DNA of 64,000 nucleotides from PCRC01 sp017848435 (GTDB lineage Bacteria; Pseudomonadota; Gammaproteobacteria; Burkholderiales; Burkholderiaceae_C), in contig OZ260072.1 of assembly GCA_965284315.1 (NCBI GenBank), positions 310,001 through 374,000 on the forward strand, in the 5' to 3' direction. Below the pieces are notes generated by a model, which did no database searches, was not told the origin of the DNA, and saw only the letters and a program-made list of their open reading frames with translations. Of the stretch, positions 28,298 to 38,104 are shown piece after piece. Position numbers and translations under genes: made by a program. The first letter of the stretch is position 1. Every line of letters starts with the position of its first letter.

Positions 28298-30594
28298 TAG
28301 AACGAGGTTCCGATTTGGAATTGCAATTTCTGAATTCTATCGCCCGGCTCCTTTTTGACCGGATTGGCAATGGCGATGCGCAACGGGCCGACAGGCGAGA
28401 TCCAGCTCAGACCGAAACCGACCGAGGTGCGCAGCGTGTCCAGGCGGATGGGATCGTCCTGGCCAAAGGCATTGCCCGCGTCGAAAAAGCTGAACAACCG
28501 CAGCGTGCGGTCATTGCCGGCGCCTGGGAACGGCGCGCTGAGTTCGGCATTCAAGGTGATTTTCTTGGAGCCACCGATGAACGAGCCGGTGATGTCGCGG
28601 GGGCCCAGCGTGCCCTGCTCAAAGCCGCGCACCGAACCCAGTCCACCGCTGTAGAAGTTCTTGAAAATCGGGAAGGGATTGCCCCCCAGACCCTTGCCGT
28701 AACCCAATTCGCCGTTCAAGGCAACGGTGAACTGCCGGTTGATCGGGATGTACTGCTGGATCTGGTAATTGCCACGCACATACTGCACATCGCCAGCCAC
28801 ACCAAAGTCCGCATTGGCGCGCTGGAATCGGCCACGGGTGGGCACCAGGGCGCTGTCGCGGCTGTCACGGGCGAAACCAATGGTCAACGGCAGCGATTGG
28901 CTGGTAAAGCCAAACTGGTTGGCGTAGGCCAGGTAAGACGCTGGGATGTTGGTGCCCGGTTTGATGGTGGTCTGTTCCAGGCCGGCGCCAAAGAACACCG
29001 TGTCGGACTCGCTGAATGGCACGCCAAAGCGGACCCCCCCACCGGTGGTGATGAGTTGGTAGTCGCCGCCCTGGTCGTTGAATGGCCGGGTGGCCCGGTA
29101 ATACACGTCGTAGGTGCGGGAAATGCCGTCGGCGGTGAAATACGGGTCGGTGGTGCTGACCACCAACTGCCGGTTGAACTTGCTGGTGTTCAACTCGAGG
29201 CCCAGGTAGTTGCCGGAACCGAAGATGTTCTCCTGCTTGACGCTGAAGGTCAGCGAAAGCTTTTCGGCACTGGAGAAGCCAGCACCCACCAGCAGGTTAC
29301 CAGTGGGTTTTTCGGCCACCACCACGTTCAGGTCAACTTGGTCGGCGGTGCCGGGAACTTCCACCGTTTCGACGTTGACGTCCTTGAAAAACCCAAGGCG
29401 GTCGACCCGGTCTCGGGACAGTTTGATCTTGTCGCCGTCGTACCAGGACGACTCGAACTGGCGGAACTCGCGCCGGATCACTTCGTCACGGGTGCGGCTG
29501 TTGCCACCAATGCTGATGCGGCGCACGTAGGCGCGGCGGGCGGGTTCGGCCTGCAGAACAAACGCCACACGGTTGTTGACACGGTCGATCTCGGGCTTGG
29601 CCTCGACACGCGCAAACGCGTAGCCGAAAGTACCGAAATAGTCTGTGAAGCCTTTGGTGGTGCTGGCCACGAGGTCGGCGTTGTAGGCTTCGCCAGGCTT
29701 GATGGTGACCAGCGTCTTGAACTCTTCTTCCTTGCCGAGGTAGTTGCCTTCAAGCTTCACGCCCGAGACCACGAAGCGCTCGCCTTCGGTCACGTTCAGC
29801 GTGATGGAGATGCTTTGCTTGTCGGGTGAAATGGCAACCTGGGTGGAGTCGACACGGAACTCCAGGTAGCCACGGGCCAGGTAATACGACTTCAGCGTTT
29901 CCAGGTCGGCATTGAGCTTGGCACGGGAATAGCGGTCGCTCTTGGTGTAGAAACTCAGCCAGCCGCCGGTGTCGAGGTCGAACAGGCCGCGCAGCGTGGA
30001 TTCGCTGAACGCCTTGTTGCCGGCGATGCGGATTTCCTTGATCTTGGCAACGTCGCCTTCGGTCACGTTGAACGACACGTTGACCCGGTTGCGCTCGATC
30101 GGCGTTACCGTGATCACCACCTCCACGCCATACAGGCTGCGGTTGATGTACTGCCGCTTGAGCTCCTGCTCGGCGCGGTCGGCCAGGGCCTTGTCAAACG
30201 GGCGGCCTTCGGTGAGGCCGATGTCGCGCATGGCCGCCTGGAGGGCGTCTTTCTCGAACTCCTTGGTGCCCACAAACTCGACGTCCGCCACCGTGGGCCG
30301 CTCTTCCACGATCACCACCAGCACGTCGCCGTTGACTTCCAGCCGCACGTCTTTGAAGAGGCCCAGGGCAAACAGCGCACGGATCGCGGCGGAGCCCTTG
30401 TCGTCGCTGTAGTTGTCGCCCACCCGGAAAGGCAAGGACGCGAAGATGGTGCCCGGCTCAATGCGCTGCAGGCCTTCGACCTGGATGTCGCGCAAGGTGA
30501 AGGGGTCTACCGCCCAGGCCGGATTGGCTGCCACCAGCAGGGCAGCAACGGTCGACAGCGTCTTGGCCTTGAAGCGAATGATTTGATTTTTCAT
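28297..30594 (-). CDS. bamA: Outer-membrane protein assembly factor BamA
   Basis: 765 residues. Signal peptide to about residue 28 (NPAWA|VDPF), five POTRA domains (about 30-425) and a 16-strand Omp85 barrel ending LQFQIGTSF with terminal Phe. The conserved RGF loop motif appears as GLGSVRGFEQGTLGPRD. Central subunit of the barrel-inserting Bam complex. It is flanked by rseP and skp as in most proteobacteria. Confidence 0.98.
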   Translation of the reverse strand: MKNQIIRFKAKTLSTVAALLVAANPAWAVDPFTLRDIQVEGLQRIEPGTIFASLPFRVGDNYSDDKGSAAIRALFALGLFKDVRLEVNGDVLVVIVEERPTVADVEFVGTKEFEKDALQAAMRDIGLTEGRPFDKALADRAEQELKRQYINRSLYGVEVVITVTPIERNRVNVSFNVTEGDVAKIKEIRIAGNKAFSESTLRGLFDLDTGGWLSFYTKSDRYSRAKLNADLETLKSYYLARGYLEFRVDSTQVAISPDKQSISITLNVTEGERFVVSGVKLEGNYLGKEEEFKTLVTIKPGEAYNADLVASTTKGFTDYFGTFGYAFARVEAKPEIDRVNNRVAFVLQAEPARRAYVRRISIGGNSRTRDEVIRREFRQFESSWYDGDKIKLSRDRVDRLGFFKDVNVETVEVPGTADQVDLNVVVAEKPTGNLLVGAGFSSAEKLSLTFSVKQENIFGSGNYLGLELNTSKFNRQLVVSTTDPYFTADGISRTYDVYYRATRPFNDQGGDYQLITTGGGVRFGVPFSESDTVFFGAGLEQTTIKPGTNIPASYLAYANQFGFTSQSLPLTIGFARDSRDSALVPTRGRFQRANADFGVAGDVQYVRGNYQIQQYIPINRQFTVALNGELGYGKGLGGNPFPIFKNFYSGGLGSVRGFEQGTLGPRDITGSFIGGSKKITLNAELSAPFPGAGNDRTLRLFSFFDAGNAFGQDDPIRLDTLRTSVGFGLSWISPVGPLRIAIANPVKKEPGDRIQKLQFQIGTSF

Positions 30595-30615
30595 GAAAAA
30601 CGCCTTGCGGCAGGT

Positions 30616-31977
30616 CTAACCTAGCAGTCGGGTGACATCGTTGAACAGGGCAATGGACATCATGACGAGCAGGATCGCGACACCGCCGCGCTGCAGGCGT
30701 TCCATCCACGCAGTGGAGATGCTGCGCCCGGTCACGCCCTCCCAAAGATAATACATCAGGTGTCCCCCGTCGAGGACGGGCAAAGGCAACAGGTTCAACA
30801 CACCTAGGCTGACGCTGATCAGCGCCAGAAACACCAGGTATTGCGTCAGACCCAGGCTGGCCGATTTGCCTGCGTAGTCGGCAATCGTGATCGGCCCCGT
30901 CAGGTTCTTCAGCGACGCTTCGCCCACCACCATCTTGCCAAGCATCCTGAGCGTCAGGGCCGAAACCTCCCAGGTCCGCACCGCGCCACGCCAGAGGCCC
31001 TCGAAGAAACCGTAACGCACCGTCACAAATTCAGGCGGCCCGCCGATGTAGGCGCCAATCCGGGCCACTGGCTGGCCGTTTTCCAGACGCAGTTCAGGCA
31101 ACACCTCCAGCCGCAGGGCCGCGCCGTTGCGCTCCATCTGCCAGCTGCGGGCCACCGGCTGGCCCGCACGCACGGAGTCGCGGATCAGCTCGCGCAGTTG
31201 CTGGCCGTCCACCACCGGCGTGTCGCCCACCGCCATCACCACATCACCCTTGCGCAAACCAGCGCGCTCAGCAGCGCTGCCGGCCACCACATCGCCCACC
31301 ACCGGGCGCGTCCACGGCCCCACAATGCCGATCTTGCGGAACAGCTGGGCATCGGCATCGCGGGCGCTGACGCGGCTCAGTTCCAGCGTCACTTCGCGGG
31401 TGCGGTGGCGTCCGGGCTGGTCGATCAGCACAGTGAGGTCACGGCCATCGAGCGCGCCGCGCGTCATCAGCCAACGCAGCTCTTCAAAGGACCGCACCGG
31501 CGCCAACGCCTCGCCATCAAGCCGCGCCTGCAGCACCTTCTCACCGCCTTGCAAACCAGCGGCCTGCGCCAGCGAACCCGGCACCGGGCTGGCCAGCTGC
31601 GCCTGCGGGTGTTCAACGCCCATCCAGTTGACAGCGGTGTAGAGCAGCACCGCCAGCAGCAGGTTGGCCACCGGGCCCGCCACCACGATGGCAGCGCGCG
31701 AACGCAGGGGCTGGGTGTTGAAGGCCAGGTGGCGCTCCTCCTCTGGCACCGGCGCCTCGCGCTCGTCGAGCATCTTCACGTAGCCGCCGAGCGGAAAAAC
31801 GCCAAGCACAAACTCGGTTGAACTGCCCTTGGGCTGCCAGCGCAGCAGGGGCTTGCCAAAACCCACCGAGAAACGCAGTACCTTCACACCGCAGGCCACC
31901 GCCACCCGGTAGTGGCCGTATTCGTGGATGGCAATCAACAGGCCCAAGGCCACAATGAACGCAACCAATGTCAACAT
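30616..31977 (-). CDS. rseP: Site-2 regulated intramembrane protease RseP
   Basis: 453 residues. Zinc site AIHEYGHYRVA in the first transmembrane helix and the third ligand in NLLPLPVLDGGHLMYY near the C-terminus. PDZ sequence around AERAGLRKGDVVMAVGDTPV. In relatives it cleaves the anti-sigma factor RseA, linking envelope stress to sigma E, and also clears signal peptides. Lies between dxr and bamA in the same direction. Confidence 0.96.
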   Translation of the reverse strand: MLTLVAFIVALGLLIAIHEYGHYRVAVACGVKVLRFSVGFGKPLLRWQPKGSSTEFVLGVFPLGGYVKMLDEREAPVPEEERHLAFNTQPLRSRAAIVVAGPVANLLLAVLLYTAVNWMGVEHPQAQLASPVPGSLAQAAGLQGGEKVLQARLDGEALAPVRSFEELRWLMTRGALDGRDLTVLIDQPGRHRTREVTLELSRVSARDADAQLFRKIGIVGPWTRPVVGDVVAGSAAERAGLRKGDVVMAVGDTPVVDGQQLRELIRDSVRAGQPVARSWQMERNGAALRLEVLPELRLENGQPVARIGAYIGGPPEFVTVRYGFFEGLWRGAVRTWEVSALTLRMLGKMVVGEASLKNLTGPITIADYAGKSASLGLTQYLVFLALISVSLGVLNLLPLPVLDGGHLMYYLWEGVTGRSISTAWMERLQRGGVAILLVMMSIALFNDVTRLLG

Positions 31978-31995
31978 GTCTGTCTCCCCGGTGGC

Positions 31996-33195
31996 CTATG
32001 GCTGGCCGTGCTGTCGCACAAATTGTTCTGCGGTGCTGCGGGCCTCGGCATCGAGCGCCAGCAAATCTGCCAGCGTGGCCGGTGCGTGGGTCACGACACC
32101 GTCCAGTGTCGCCTGGTTCACCGCGTGGATCTGGTCAAACCGGATGCGCCGGCCCAGAAAGGCCTGAACACCCACCTCGTTCGCGGCGTTCAGCACCGCG
32201 CAGCTTCCGGACGCCCCGTTCAGAGTGTCCCATGCCAGCTGCAGGCCAGGAAAACGTTCGCGGTGGCCGTTGCTGTCCAGCGACTCGAATGTCATGGCAG
32301 GCATGCGAGTGAAGTCCAGCGCAGCGGCGCCACTGGTCACGCGGTCTGGCCAGGCCAGTCCATAGGCAATCGGGCCACGCATGTCGGGCGTGCCGAGTTG
32401 GGCCACCACCGAGGTGTCGCGGTACTGCACCATCGAGTGAACAATGCTCTGCGGGTGGATCACGACCTCGATCTGTTCTGGCCGCATGCCGAACAGGTGG
32501 TGCGCCTCGATCACCTCCAACGCCTTGTTCATCATCGTGGCTGAATCTACGGAAATCTTGGCACCCATCACCCAGTTGGGATGGGCACAGGCCTGCTCTG
32601 GCGTCACCTCACGCAGGCTGGCAGGTTCACGGGCACGGAACGGCCCGCCTGACGCGGTGAGGATGATTTTCTCCACCCGCGCCGCCCAGCAAGCCGGGTC
32701 TTCGGGCAGCGACTGGAAGATCGCCGAGTGCTCGCTGTCGATGGGCAACAAGCGGGCACCACCTTCGCGCACCGCGGCCATGAACACCTCGCCACCGACC
32801 ACCAGCGCCTCTTTGTTGGCCAGCAGCAGCCGCTTGCCGGCCCGGGCCGCCGCCAGGCATGGCCCGAGCCCGGCAGCGCCGACGATGGCGGCCATCACGG
32901 CATCAACCTTGGCGTGCGACGCTATTACTTCAAGAGCATCACCGCCAGACAATACCTGGGTCGAGAGCCCATTTGCCTTGATTTTCTCGGCCAGCTGCTG
33001 GCTGTGCAGCGGGCTCACCATAACGGCATAGGTGGGCTTGAACTGCGCGCACTGGGCCAGCAGTGCATCCACCTGGGTCGCAGCACTCAGGGCAAACACC
33101 GAAAACCGTTCCGGGTGGCGAGCCACCACATCGAGCGTGTTCTTGCCGATGGAGCCAGTGGAGCCCAGCACCGTGATGTGTTGGAGGAGGGTCAT
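31996..33195 (-). CDS. dxr: 1-deoxy-D-xylulose 5-phosphate reductoisomerase
   Basis: 399 residues. Second step of the MEP isoprenoid pathway. NADPH-binding LGSTGSIGKNTLDV, ANKEALVVGGE, the metal-site block LLPIDSEHSAIFQ, SGGPFR and HPNWVMGAKISVDSATMMNKALE are all conserved. Feeds the undecaprenyl synthase encoded two genes upstream in the same cluster. Confidence 0.97.
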   Translation of the reverse strand: MTLLQHITVLGSTGSIGKNTLDVVARHPERFSVFALSAATQVDALLAQCAQFKPTYAVMVSPLHSQQLAEKIKANGLSTQVLSGGDALEVIASHAKVDAVMAAIVGAAGLGPCLAAARAGKRLLLANKEALVVGGEVFMAAVREGGARLLPIDSEHSAIFQSLPEDPACWAARVEKIILTASGGPFRAREPASLREVTPEQACAHPNWVMGAKISVDSATMMNKALEVIEAHHLFGMRPEQIEVVIHPQSIVHSMVQYRDTSVVAQLGTPDMRGPIAYGLAWPDRVTSGAAALDFTRMPAMTFESLDSNGHRERFPGLQLAWDTLNGASGSCAVLNAANEVGVQAFLGRRIRFDQIHAVNQATLDGVVTHAPATLADLLALDAEARSTAEQFVRQHGQP

Positions 33196-33199
33196 CGCG

Positions 33200-34045
33200 T
33201 CAATGTGTGGCCAGCATCATCACCAGCGGCAAAACGGGCAACAGCGCATCGACGCGGTCCAGCACACCCCCATGGCCGGGCAACAAGCCGCTGCTGTCCT
33301 TCGCGCCCGCACTGCGCTTGACCAGAGATTCCACCAGATCACCGACCACACTCATCGCCGCAAGAAAGATGGCCCCCAGCGCCAGCAGCCACAGCCCCTG
33401 GGCTGCCAACCGGCTGTACAGGCTGGGCACCTGCAATTGCCAATGCTGGTCAATCCAGCACCACAAACCGGCCAACAGCACCACACCGAGCATGCCGCCC
33501 CAGACCCCTTCCCAGCTTTTGCCGGGGCTGATGCTGGCAGCCAGCTTGCTGCGGCTGAACCGGCCACCCAGCGCACGGCCGGCAAAGTAGGCGGCGATGT
33601 CTGCCACCCACACCAACACCAACCCGGACAACAGGAAATTCACGCCGATGAAGCGCGCCTGGGCCATGGCCAGCCAGGCAAAACACAGCACCAGCACACC
33701 ACCGGCCAGGCGCAGGCCGAGTGGCAAACGTCCCCAGCCACCCACACCGGCACGCAGCAAGGCCGCACTGCCCAGCACCCAGGCCGCCCCCACCACCAGC
33801 CACAGCGTGCGCGAAGGCGCCCACAGCCAGCCCAGCGCCCATGCGGCGAGACACAACAGCAGGCAGGTGACCGCCAACAGCACCGACACCGGCTGGCGAC
33901 AGCCATTGAGTCGACCCCACTCCCAGCCGGCGGCGGTGATGAAAACCAAGGCCAGTGCGCAGAAAGGTTCAGGGGCGGGATAAAACAGCGCCGGCAGCAG
34001 CACCGCCAGCAACAGCACCGCCGTGATGACACGGGTTTTCAGCAT
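33200..34045 (-). CDS. cdsA: Phosphatidate cytidylyltransferase
   Basis: 281 residues, about eight transmembrane helices. The CDP-alcohol signature is complete near the C-terminus: SLVKRSAGAKDSSG followed by LLPGHGGVLDRVDAL. Makes CDP-diacylglycerol. The start overlaps the uppS stop by one base and the stop is 4 bases before dxr. Confidence 0.96.
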   Translation of the reverse strand: MLKTRVITAVLLLAVLLPALFYPAPEPFCALALVFITAAGWEWGRLNGCRQPVSVLLAVTCLLLCLAAWALGWLWAPSRTLWLVVGAAWVLGSAALLRAGVGGWGRLPLGLRLAGGVLVLCFAWLAMAQARFIGVNFLLSGLVLVWVADIAAYFAGRALGGRFSRSKLAASISPGKSWEGVWGGMLGVVLLAGLWCWIDQHWQLQVPSLYSRLAAQGLWLLALGAIFLAAMSVVGDLVESLVKRSAGAKDSSGLLPGHGGVLDRVDALLPVLPLVMMLATH

Positions 34046-34770
34046 CAGGCGGCCCGCTGGACCTGTGCGGTGGTCAAGCCAAAACGGCGCTCGCGCTGGC
34101 TGTAGGCCAGCAGCGCCCGGTCGAGTTCGGCCTCGTCGAATTCGGGCCAGAGCTTGTCGCTGAAATAGAGCTCGGCATAGGCCGCTTGCCAGAGCAGGAA
34201 GTTGCTCAGGCGCTGCTCTCCCCCGGTGCGGACGATCAGGTCGGGGTCCGGCACATGGCCGAGCGCCATGGCCTGCGTCAGCGCGGTCTCGGTCAAAGGT
34301 TCACCCCGCGCCGCCAGTTGGGCGGCTGCCTGTGTGATGTCCCAGCGGCCACCGTAGTTGAAGCAGACATTGAGCACCAGCCGGTGGTTGTCTGCGGTGG
34401 CCTGCTCGGCTTCCACCAAGCCGTTGCGCAGCCGTGGTGACAATGGGCTCAGATCCCCCACAAAATGGATGCGCACACCATTGCGCTGCAGCGCCGCAAC
34501 CTCACTGGCCAGCGCGCTGGCCATCAGGCCCATCAGGCCAGACACCTCGTCCGCAGGCCGGTTCCAGTTCTCCGATGAGAAAGCAAACACAGTCAGAACC
34601 GCAATGCCCCGGTCGGTACACGCCTGCACACAACGGCGCAGCGACTCCACACCCTGGCGATGCCCAGCCACACGCGGCAGGAACCGGTTGGTCGCCCAAC
34701 GCCCGTTGCCGTCCATGACGATGGCGATGTGCGCGGGCTTCATGGCGGGCAGTCTGGCAACCAGTGGCAT
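34045..34770 (-). CDS. uppS: Undecaprenyl diphosphate synthase
   Basis: 241 residues. cis-Prenyltransferase making the C55 carrier for peptidoglycan. HIAIVMDGNGRWA with the catalytic Asp, VFAFSSENWNRP, NVCFNYGGRWDI and DLIVRTGGEQRLSNFLLWQ are present. ATG 34770 overlaps the frr stop codon (TGATG); an internal ATG at 34743 would also give a plausible family N-terminus. Confidence 0.96.
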   Translation of the reverse strand: MPLVARLPAMKPAHIAIVMDGNGRWATNRFLPRVAGHRQGVESLRRCVQACTDRGIAVLTVFAFSSENWNRPADEVSGLMGLMASALASEVAALQRNGVRIHFVGDLSPLSPRLRNGLVEAEQATADNHRLVLNVCFNYGGRWDITQAAAQLAARGEPLTETALTQAMALGHVPDPDLIVRTGGEQRLSNFLLWQAAYAELYFSDKLWPEFDEAELDRALLAYSQRERRFGLTTAQVQRAA

Positions 34771-35330
34771 CAAACGGCCATGATGTCTTGTTCCTTACCG
34801 GCCACCAGTTTGTCGATTTCCAGAATGGTGCGGTCGGTGATCTTCTGCACGTCGTCGTGGCTGCGACGCTCGTCGTCCTCGGACGCCAGCTTGTCCTTGA
34901 CCAGCTTCTTGGTCGCCTCGTTTGCGTCACGGCGCAGGTTGCGCACCACCACTTTGGCGCTCTCGCCTTCGGCGCGGACCAGCTTGGTGAGTTCCTTGCG
35001 GCGCTCTTCCGACATCAACGGCAGCGGCACGCGGAGCAGGTCGCCTTGCGACGACGGGTTCAGACCCAGATCACTCTCGCGGATGGCTTTTTCAATCTTC
35101 GCACCCATGCCCTTTTCCCAGGGCTGGACGCTGATGGTGCGGGAATCGAGCAGGCCCACGTTGGCCACTTGGCTGATCGGCACCATCGAGCCGTAGTAGT
35201 CCACGTGAACCGTATCAAGCAGTGCCGGATTGGCACGGCCAGTGCGGATCTTGGTCAGGTTGACCTTGAAAGCTTCCACCGACTGGTGCATGCGGGCTTC
35301 TGCGTTCTTTTTGATGTCTTCAATCGTCAT
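34770..35330 (-). CDS. frr: Ribosome recycling factor
   Basis: 186 residues, the usual RRF length. Begins with a long helix (IEDIKKNAEARMHQSVEAF), then KIRTGRANPALLDTVHVDYYG and the C-terminal helical bundle (LTKLVRAEGESAKVVVRNLRRDAN). Releases mRNA and tRNA from post-termination ribosomes with EF-G. Separated from pyrH by 51 bases that form a strong hairpin. Confidence 0.97.
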   Translation of the reverse strand: MTIEDIKKNAEARMHQSVEAFKVNLTKIRTGRANPALLDTVHVDYYGSMVPISQVANVGLLDSRTISVQPWEKGMGAKIEKAIRESDLGLNPSSQGDLLRVPLPLMSEERRKELTKLVRAEGESAKVVVRNLRRDANEATKKLVKDKLASEDDERRSHDDVQKITDRTILEIDKLVAGKEQDIMAV

Positions 35331-35351
35331 GGCGAACTCCAGTGAGGTCGG

Positions 35352-35374
35352 GTCAGCAGGCCGGGCCTGCTGAC
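35352..35374. other. Intercistronic hairpin between pyrH and frr
   Basis: Eleven-bp perfect arms (35352-35362 and 35364-35374) around one base, with no following T-run. More likely an mRNA stability or processing structure than a terminator. Confidence 0.5.
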
Positions 35375-35381
35375 TGGGGAC

Positions 35382-36104
35382 TTAAACGTGGACCAATGTG
35401 CCTTCGTCCTCGCCCATCACAACCCGCTTCAGCGCGCCGTGCTTGAAGATCGAGAACACCTTGATCGGCAGCTTCTGGTCGCGGCACAACGCAAACGCGG
35501 TCGCGTCCATGATGCCGAGGTTGCCGGCCATGGCCTTGTCAAAGGTGAGTGCGCTGTAGCGGGTGGCGGTCGGGTCGAGCTTGGGGTCGGCGGTGTAGAC
35601 ACCATCGACCTTGGTCGCCTTGAGCACCACCTCGGCACCAATCTCGGCGCCGCGCAGCGCGGCAGCGGTGTCGGTGGTGAAAAACGGGTTGCCGGTGCCG
35701 GCGGCAAAGATCACCACCTTGCCTTCTTCCAGATACTGCAACGCCTTGGGCCGGATGTAGGGCTCCACCACCTGTTCGATGGCAATCGCCGACATCACGC
35801 GGGCAATCAGGCCGGCCTTGTTCATGGTGTCGGCCAGCGCCAGCGCGTTCATCACGGTGGCCAGCATGCCCATGTAGTCGGCGGTGGCACGGTCCATCCC
35901 GACCGAACCACCGGCCACGCCGCGGAAAATGTTGCCGCCCCCAATGACCACCGCCACCTCGACACCCAGCCGGGTCACCTCGGCGATCTCGTCGACCATG
36001 CGCACGATGGTGGCGTGGTTGATGCCGAAGGCGTCGTCGCCCATCAGCGCTTCGCCGGACAGCTTGAGCAAGATGCGCTTGTGGACTGGACGGTCAGAAG
36101 GCAT
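35382..36104 (-). CDS. pyrH: UMP kinase
   Basis: 240 residues. Hexameric amino-acid-kinase-fold enzyme converting UMP to UDP. KRILLKLSGEALMG, VVIGGGNIFRG, GNPFFTTDTAAALRG and KATKVDGVYTADPK are typical. Start MPSDRPVHKR at 36104 is preferred because GGAG stands 10 bases upstream; the frame extends further but without family similarity. Confidence 0.96.
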   Translation of the reverse strand: MPSDRPVHKRILLKLSGEALMGDDAFGINHATIVRMVDEIAEVTRLGVEVAVVIGGGNIFRGVAGGSVGMDRATADYMGMLATVMNALALADTMNKAGLIARVMSAIAIEQVVEPYIRPKALQYLEEGKVVIFAAGTGNPFFTTDTAAALRGAEIGAEVVLKATKVDGVYTADPKLDPTATRYSALTFDKAMAGNLGIMDATAFALCRDQKLPIKVFSIFKHGALKRVVMGEDEGTLVHV

Positions 36105-36179
36105 GTTGGCAGGCTCCATAAATTGCGCGTAGTTTAGCGCCTGCGGCCAGGCCCAGACGGGGCCCGGCACAGGTCAAAG

Positions 36180-37100
36180 TCAGGCTGCGCCCTTGGCGGC
36201 GGCGACCTGTGCGGCCACTTCGGCAGCAAAGTCGTCCACCTTCTTCTCGATGCCTTCACCCACCACGTACAGGGTGAACGACTTGATCGTCGTGCCGGCG
36301 GCCTTGAGCATCTGCTCCACGGTCTGCTTGTCGTTCTTGACGAAGGACTGGTTGTACAGCGACACCTCTTTCAGGTACTTCTGCACACCGCCTTCAACAC
36401 GCTTGGCCACGATCTCGTCGGACTGAACCGGCTTGCCTTCGGCAATCGCCTTGGCCTTGTCTTCCTCGGCCTTGGCCACCGCCACCGAACGCTCACGCGC
36501 CACCAGTTCGGCAGGCACTTCGGCGCTGGAGAGCGACACGGGCTTCATCGCGGCCACGTGCATGGCCACGTCCTTGGCGGCCACGTCGTCACCTTCGTAC
36601 TCGACCAGCACGCCAATGCGGGTGCCGTGCAGGTAGGCGGCCAGCTTGTTGCCGGAAGCGTAGCGCTTGAAGCGGCGGAAGCTCATGTTCTCGCCGATCT
36701 TGCCAATCAGGCCCTTGCGCACGTCTTCCAGCGTCGGGCCGAAGCCGTCCTGGCTGTAAGACAGTGCACCCAAGGCCGCAATGTCGGCCGGGTTGTGTTG
36801 GGCCACCAGTTCGGCCGCCGCCTTGGTCAAGGCCAGGAAGCTGTCGTTCTTGGTGACGAAATCGGTTTCGCAATTGACTTCAATCAGCGCGCCGACCGTG
36901 CCTTCAATGGCGCTGGCGACCACGCCTTCGGCGGTCACACGGCCAGCGGCTTTGCCGGCCTTGCTGCCGAGCTTGACGCGCAACAGCTCTTCGGCCTTGT
37001 CCATGTCGCCATTGGCTTCGGTCAGGGCCCGTTTGCATTCCATCATCGGGGCGTCGGTTTTGGCGCGCAGTTCAGCCACCATGCTTGCAGTGATTGCCAT
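36180..37100 (-). CDS. tsf: Elongation factor Ts
   Basis: 306 residues. Nucleotide exchange factor for EF-Tu. N-terminal UBA-like part with AELRAKTDAPMMECKRAL, then EVNCETDFVTKND of the core domain and DDVAAKDVAMHVAAMKP. Follows rpsB after an 85-base gap containing a hairpin terminator or attenuator. Confidence 0.97.
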   Translation of the reverse strand: MAITASMVAELRAKTDAPMMECKRALTEANGDMDKAEELLRVKLGSKAGKAAGRVTAEGVVASAIEGTVGALIEVNCETDFVTKNDSFLALTKAAAELVAQHNPADIAALGALSYSQDGFGPTLEDVRKGLIGKIGENMSFRRFKRYASGNKLAAYLHGTRIGVLVEYEGDDVAAKDVAMHVAAMKPVSLSSAEVPAELVARERSVAVAKAEEDKAKAIAEGKPVQSDEIVAKRVEGGVQKYLKEVSLYNQSFVKNDKQTVEQMLKAAGTTIKSFTLYVVGEGIEKKVDDFAAEVAAQVAAAKGAA

Positions 37101-37143
37101 GTCGTTTCTCCAGATTCGCGGTTGTCAGTTCAATTCGGTTGAA

Positions 37144-37170
37144 AAAAAGGGGCTACACGAGCCCCTTTTT
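37144..37170. terminator. Bidirectional hairpin between rpsB and tsf
   Basis: Eleven-bp stem (37144-37154 with 37160-37170) of AGCCCC/GGGGCT plus A/T arms, 5-base loop, and T-run on either strand. Likely gives partial termination after rpsB, as known for rpsB-tsf in E. coli. Confidence 0.75.
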
Positions 37171-37185
37171 GGTACGGGTCGCGGT

Positions 37186-37935
37186 TCAGCTTGCGGCTTC
37201 TTCGACTTCAACAAATTCGTCGTCGGTGGCGGCCACGGCCTTGACCAGGTCTTGTGCAGAGTTGTTCCGGCCTTCGATGATCGCGTCGGCGATCTCGCGG
37301 GCATACAGGGCCACAGCCTTGGCGGAGTCGTCGTTGCCAGGGATCACGTAGTCGATGCCGATCGGGGAGTGGTTGGTGTCCACCACGCCAATCAACGGGA
37401 TGCCGAGCTTGCGCGCCTCGGCAATGGCGATCTTGTGGTAGCCCACGTCGATCACGAAAATGGCGTCCGGCAGGGCGCTCATGTCCTGAATGCCGCCGAT
37501 GTCTTTTTCCAGCTTCTCGATTTCGCGGCTGAACATCAGCTGCTCTTTCTTGCTGAGCGTGTCCAGACCGGCTTCCTGCTGAACCTTGAGTTCCTTCAGG
37601 CGCTTGATCGAGGTCTTGACCGTCTTGAAGTTGGTCAGCATGCCGCCCAGCCAGCGCTGGTCAACGTAGGGCACGCCAGCGCGCTGCGCTTCGGTGGCGA
37701 CGATTTCACGGGCCTGGCGCTTGGTGCCGACCATCAGGATGGTGCCGCGGTTGGCGGACAGCTGGCGAACGAACTTCGTTGCCTCCTGGAACATCGGCAG
37801 CGATTTTTCCAGGTTGATGATGTGGATCTTGTTGCGGTGACCGAAGATGAACGGGGCCATCTTGGGGTTCCAGAAGCGCGTCTGGTGGCCAAAGTGCACA
37901 CCGGCTTCCAGCATTTGACGCATGGTCGTTGCCAT
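37186..37935 (-). CDS. rpsB: 30S ribosomal protein S2
   Basis: 249 residues. Opens TMRQMLEAGVHFGHQTRFWNPKMAPFIFG and contains VGTKRQAREIVATEAQRAG and PDAIFVIDVGYHKIAIAEARKLGIP, all diagnostic of S2. GGAG precedes the ATG (TTTGGAGTAATTTATG). First gene of the rpsB-tsf-pyrH-frr series. Its promoter lies about 160 bases upstream, at the start of the divergent amidase. Confidence 0.98.
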   Translation of the reverse strand: MATTMRQMLEAGVHFGHQTRFWNPKMAPFIFGHRNKIHIINLEKSLPMFQEATKFVRQLSANRGTILMVGTKRQAREIVATEAQRAGVPYVDQRWLGGMLTNFKTVKTSIKRLKELKVQQEAGLDTLSKKEQLMFSREIEKLEKDIGGIQDMSALPDAIFVIDVGYHKIAIAEARKLGIPLIGVVDTNHSPIGIDYVIPGNDDSAKAVALYAREIADAIIEGRNNSAQDLVKAVAATDDEFVEVEEAAS

Positions 37936-38091
37936 AAATTACTCCAAAGGTTGGGTCTAAAATCCAGTCCGCCTTGCCACACTGCCGACTGAACAACCAA
38001 AGAAGTTCAGACACAACGGGCAATACCTTGTAGGACTGGTTTGCGATTTACCGCGCCAAAAGCGATCATCCGCCTTCTGCACAGCCATTCG

Positions 38092-38100
38092 ATTATAGCA
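38092..38100 (-). promoter_or_regulatory. Extended -10 promoter of rpsB
   Basis: TGCTATAAT on the minus strand, a perfect extended -10 box, just 5 bases before the divergent amidase ATG. The corresponding -35 would fall inside the amidase coding sequence and is weak. The resulting rpsB leader is about 155 bases, long enough for an S2 autoregulatory structure. Confidence 0.6.
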
Positions 38101-38104
38101 CCGC

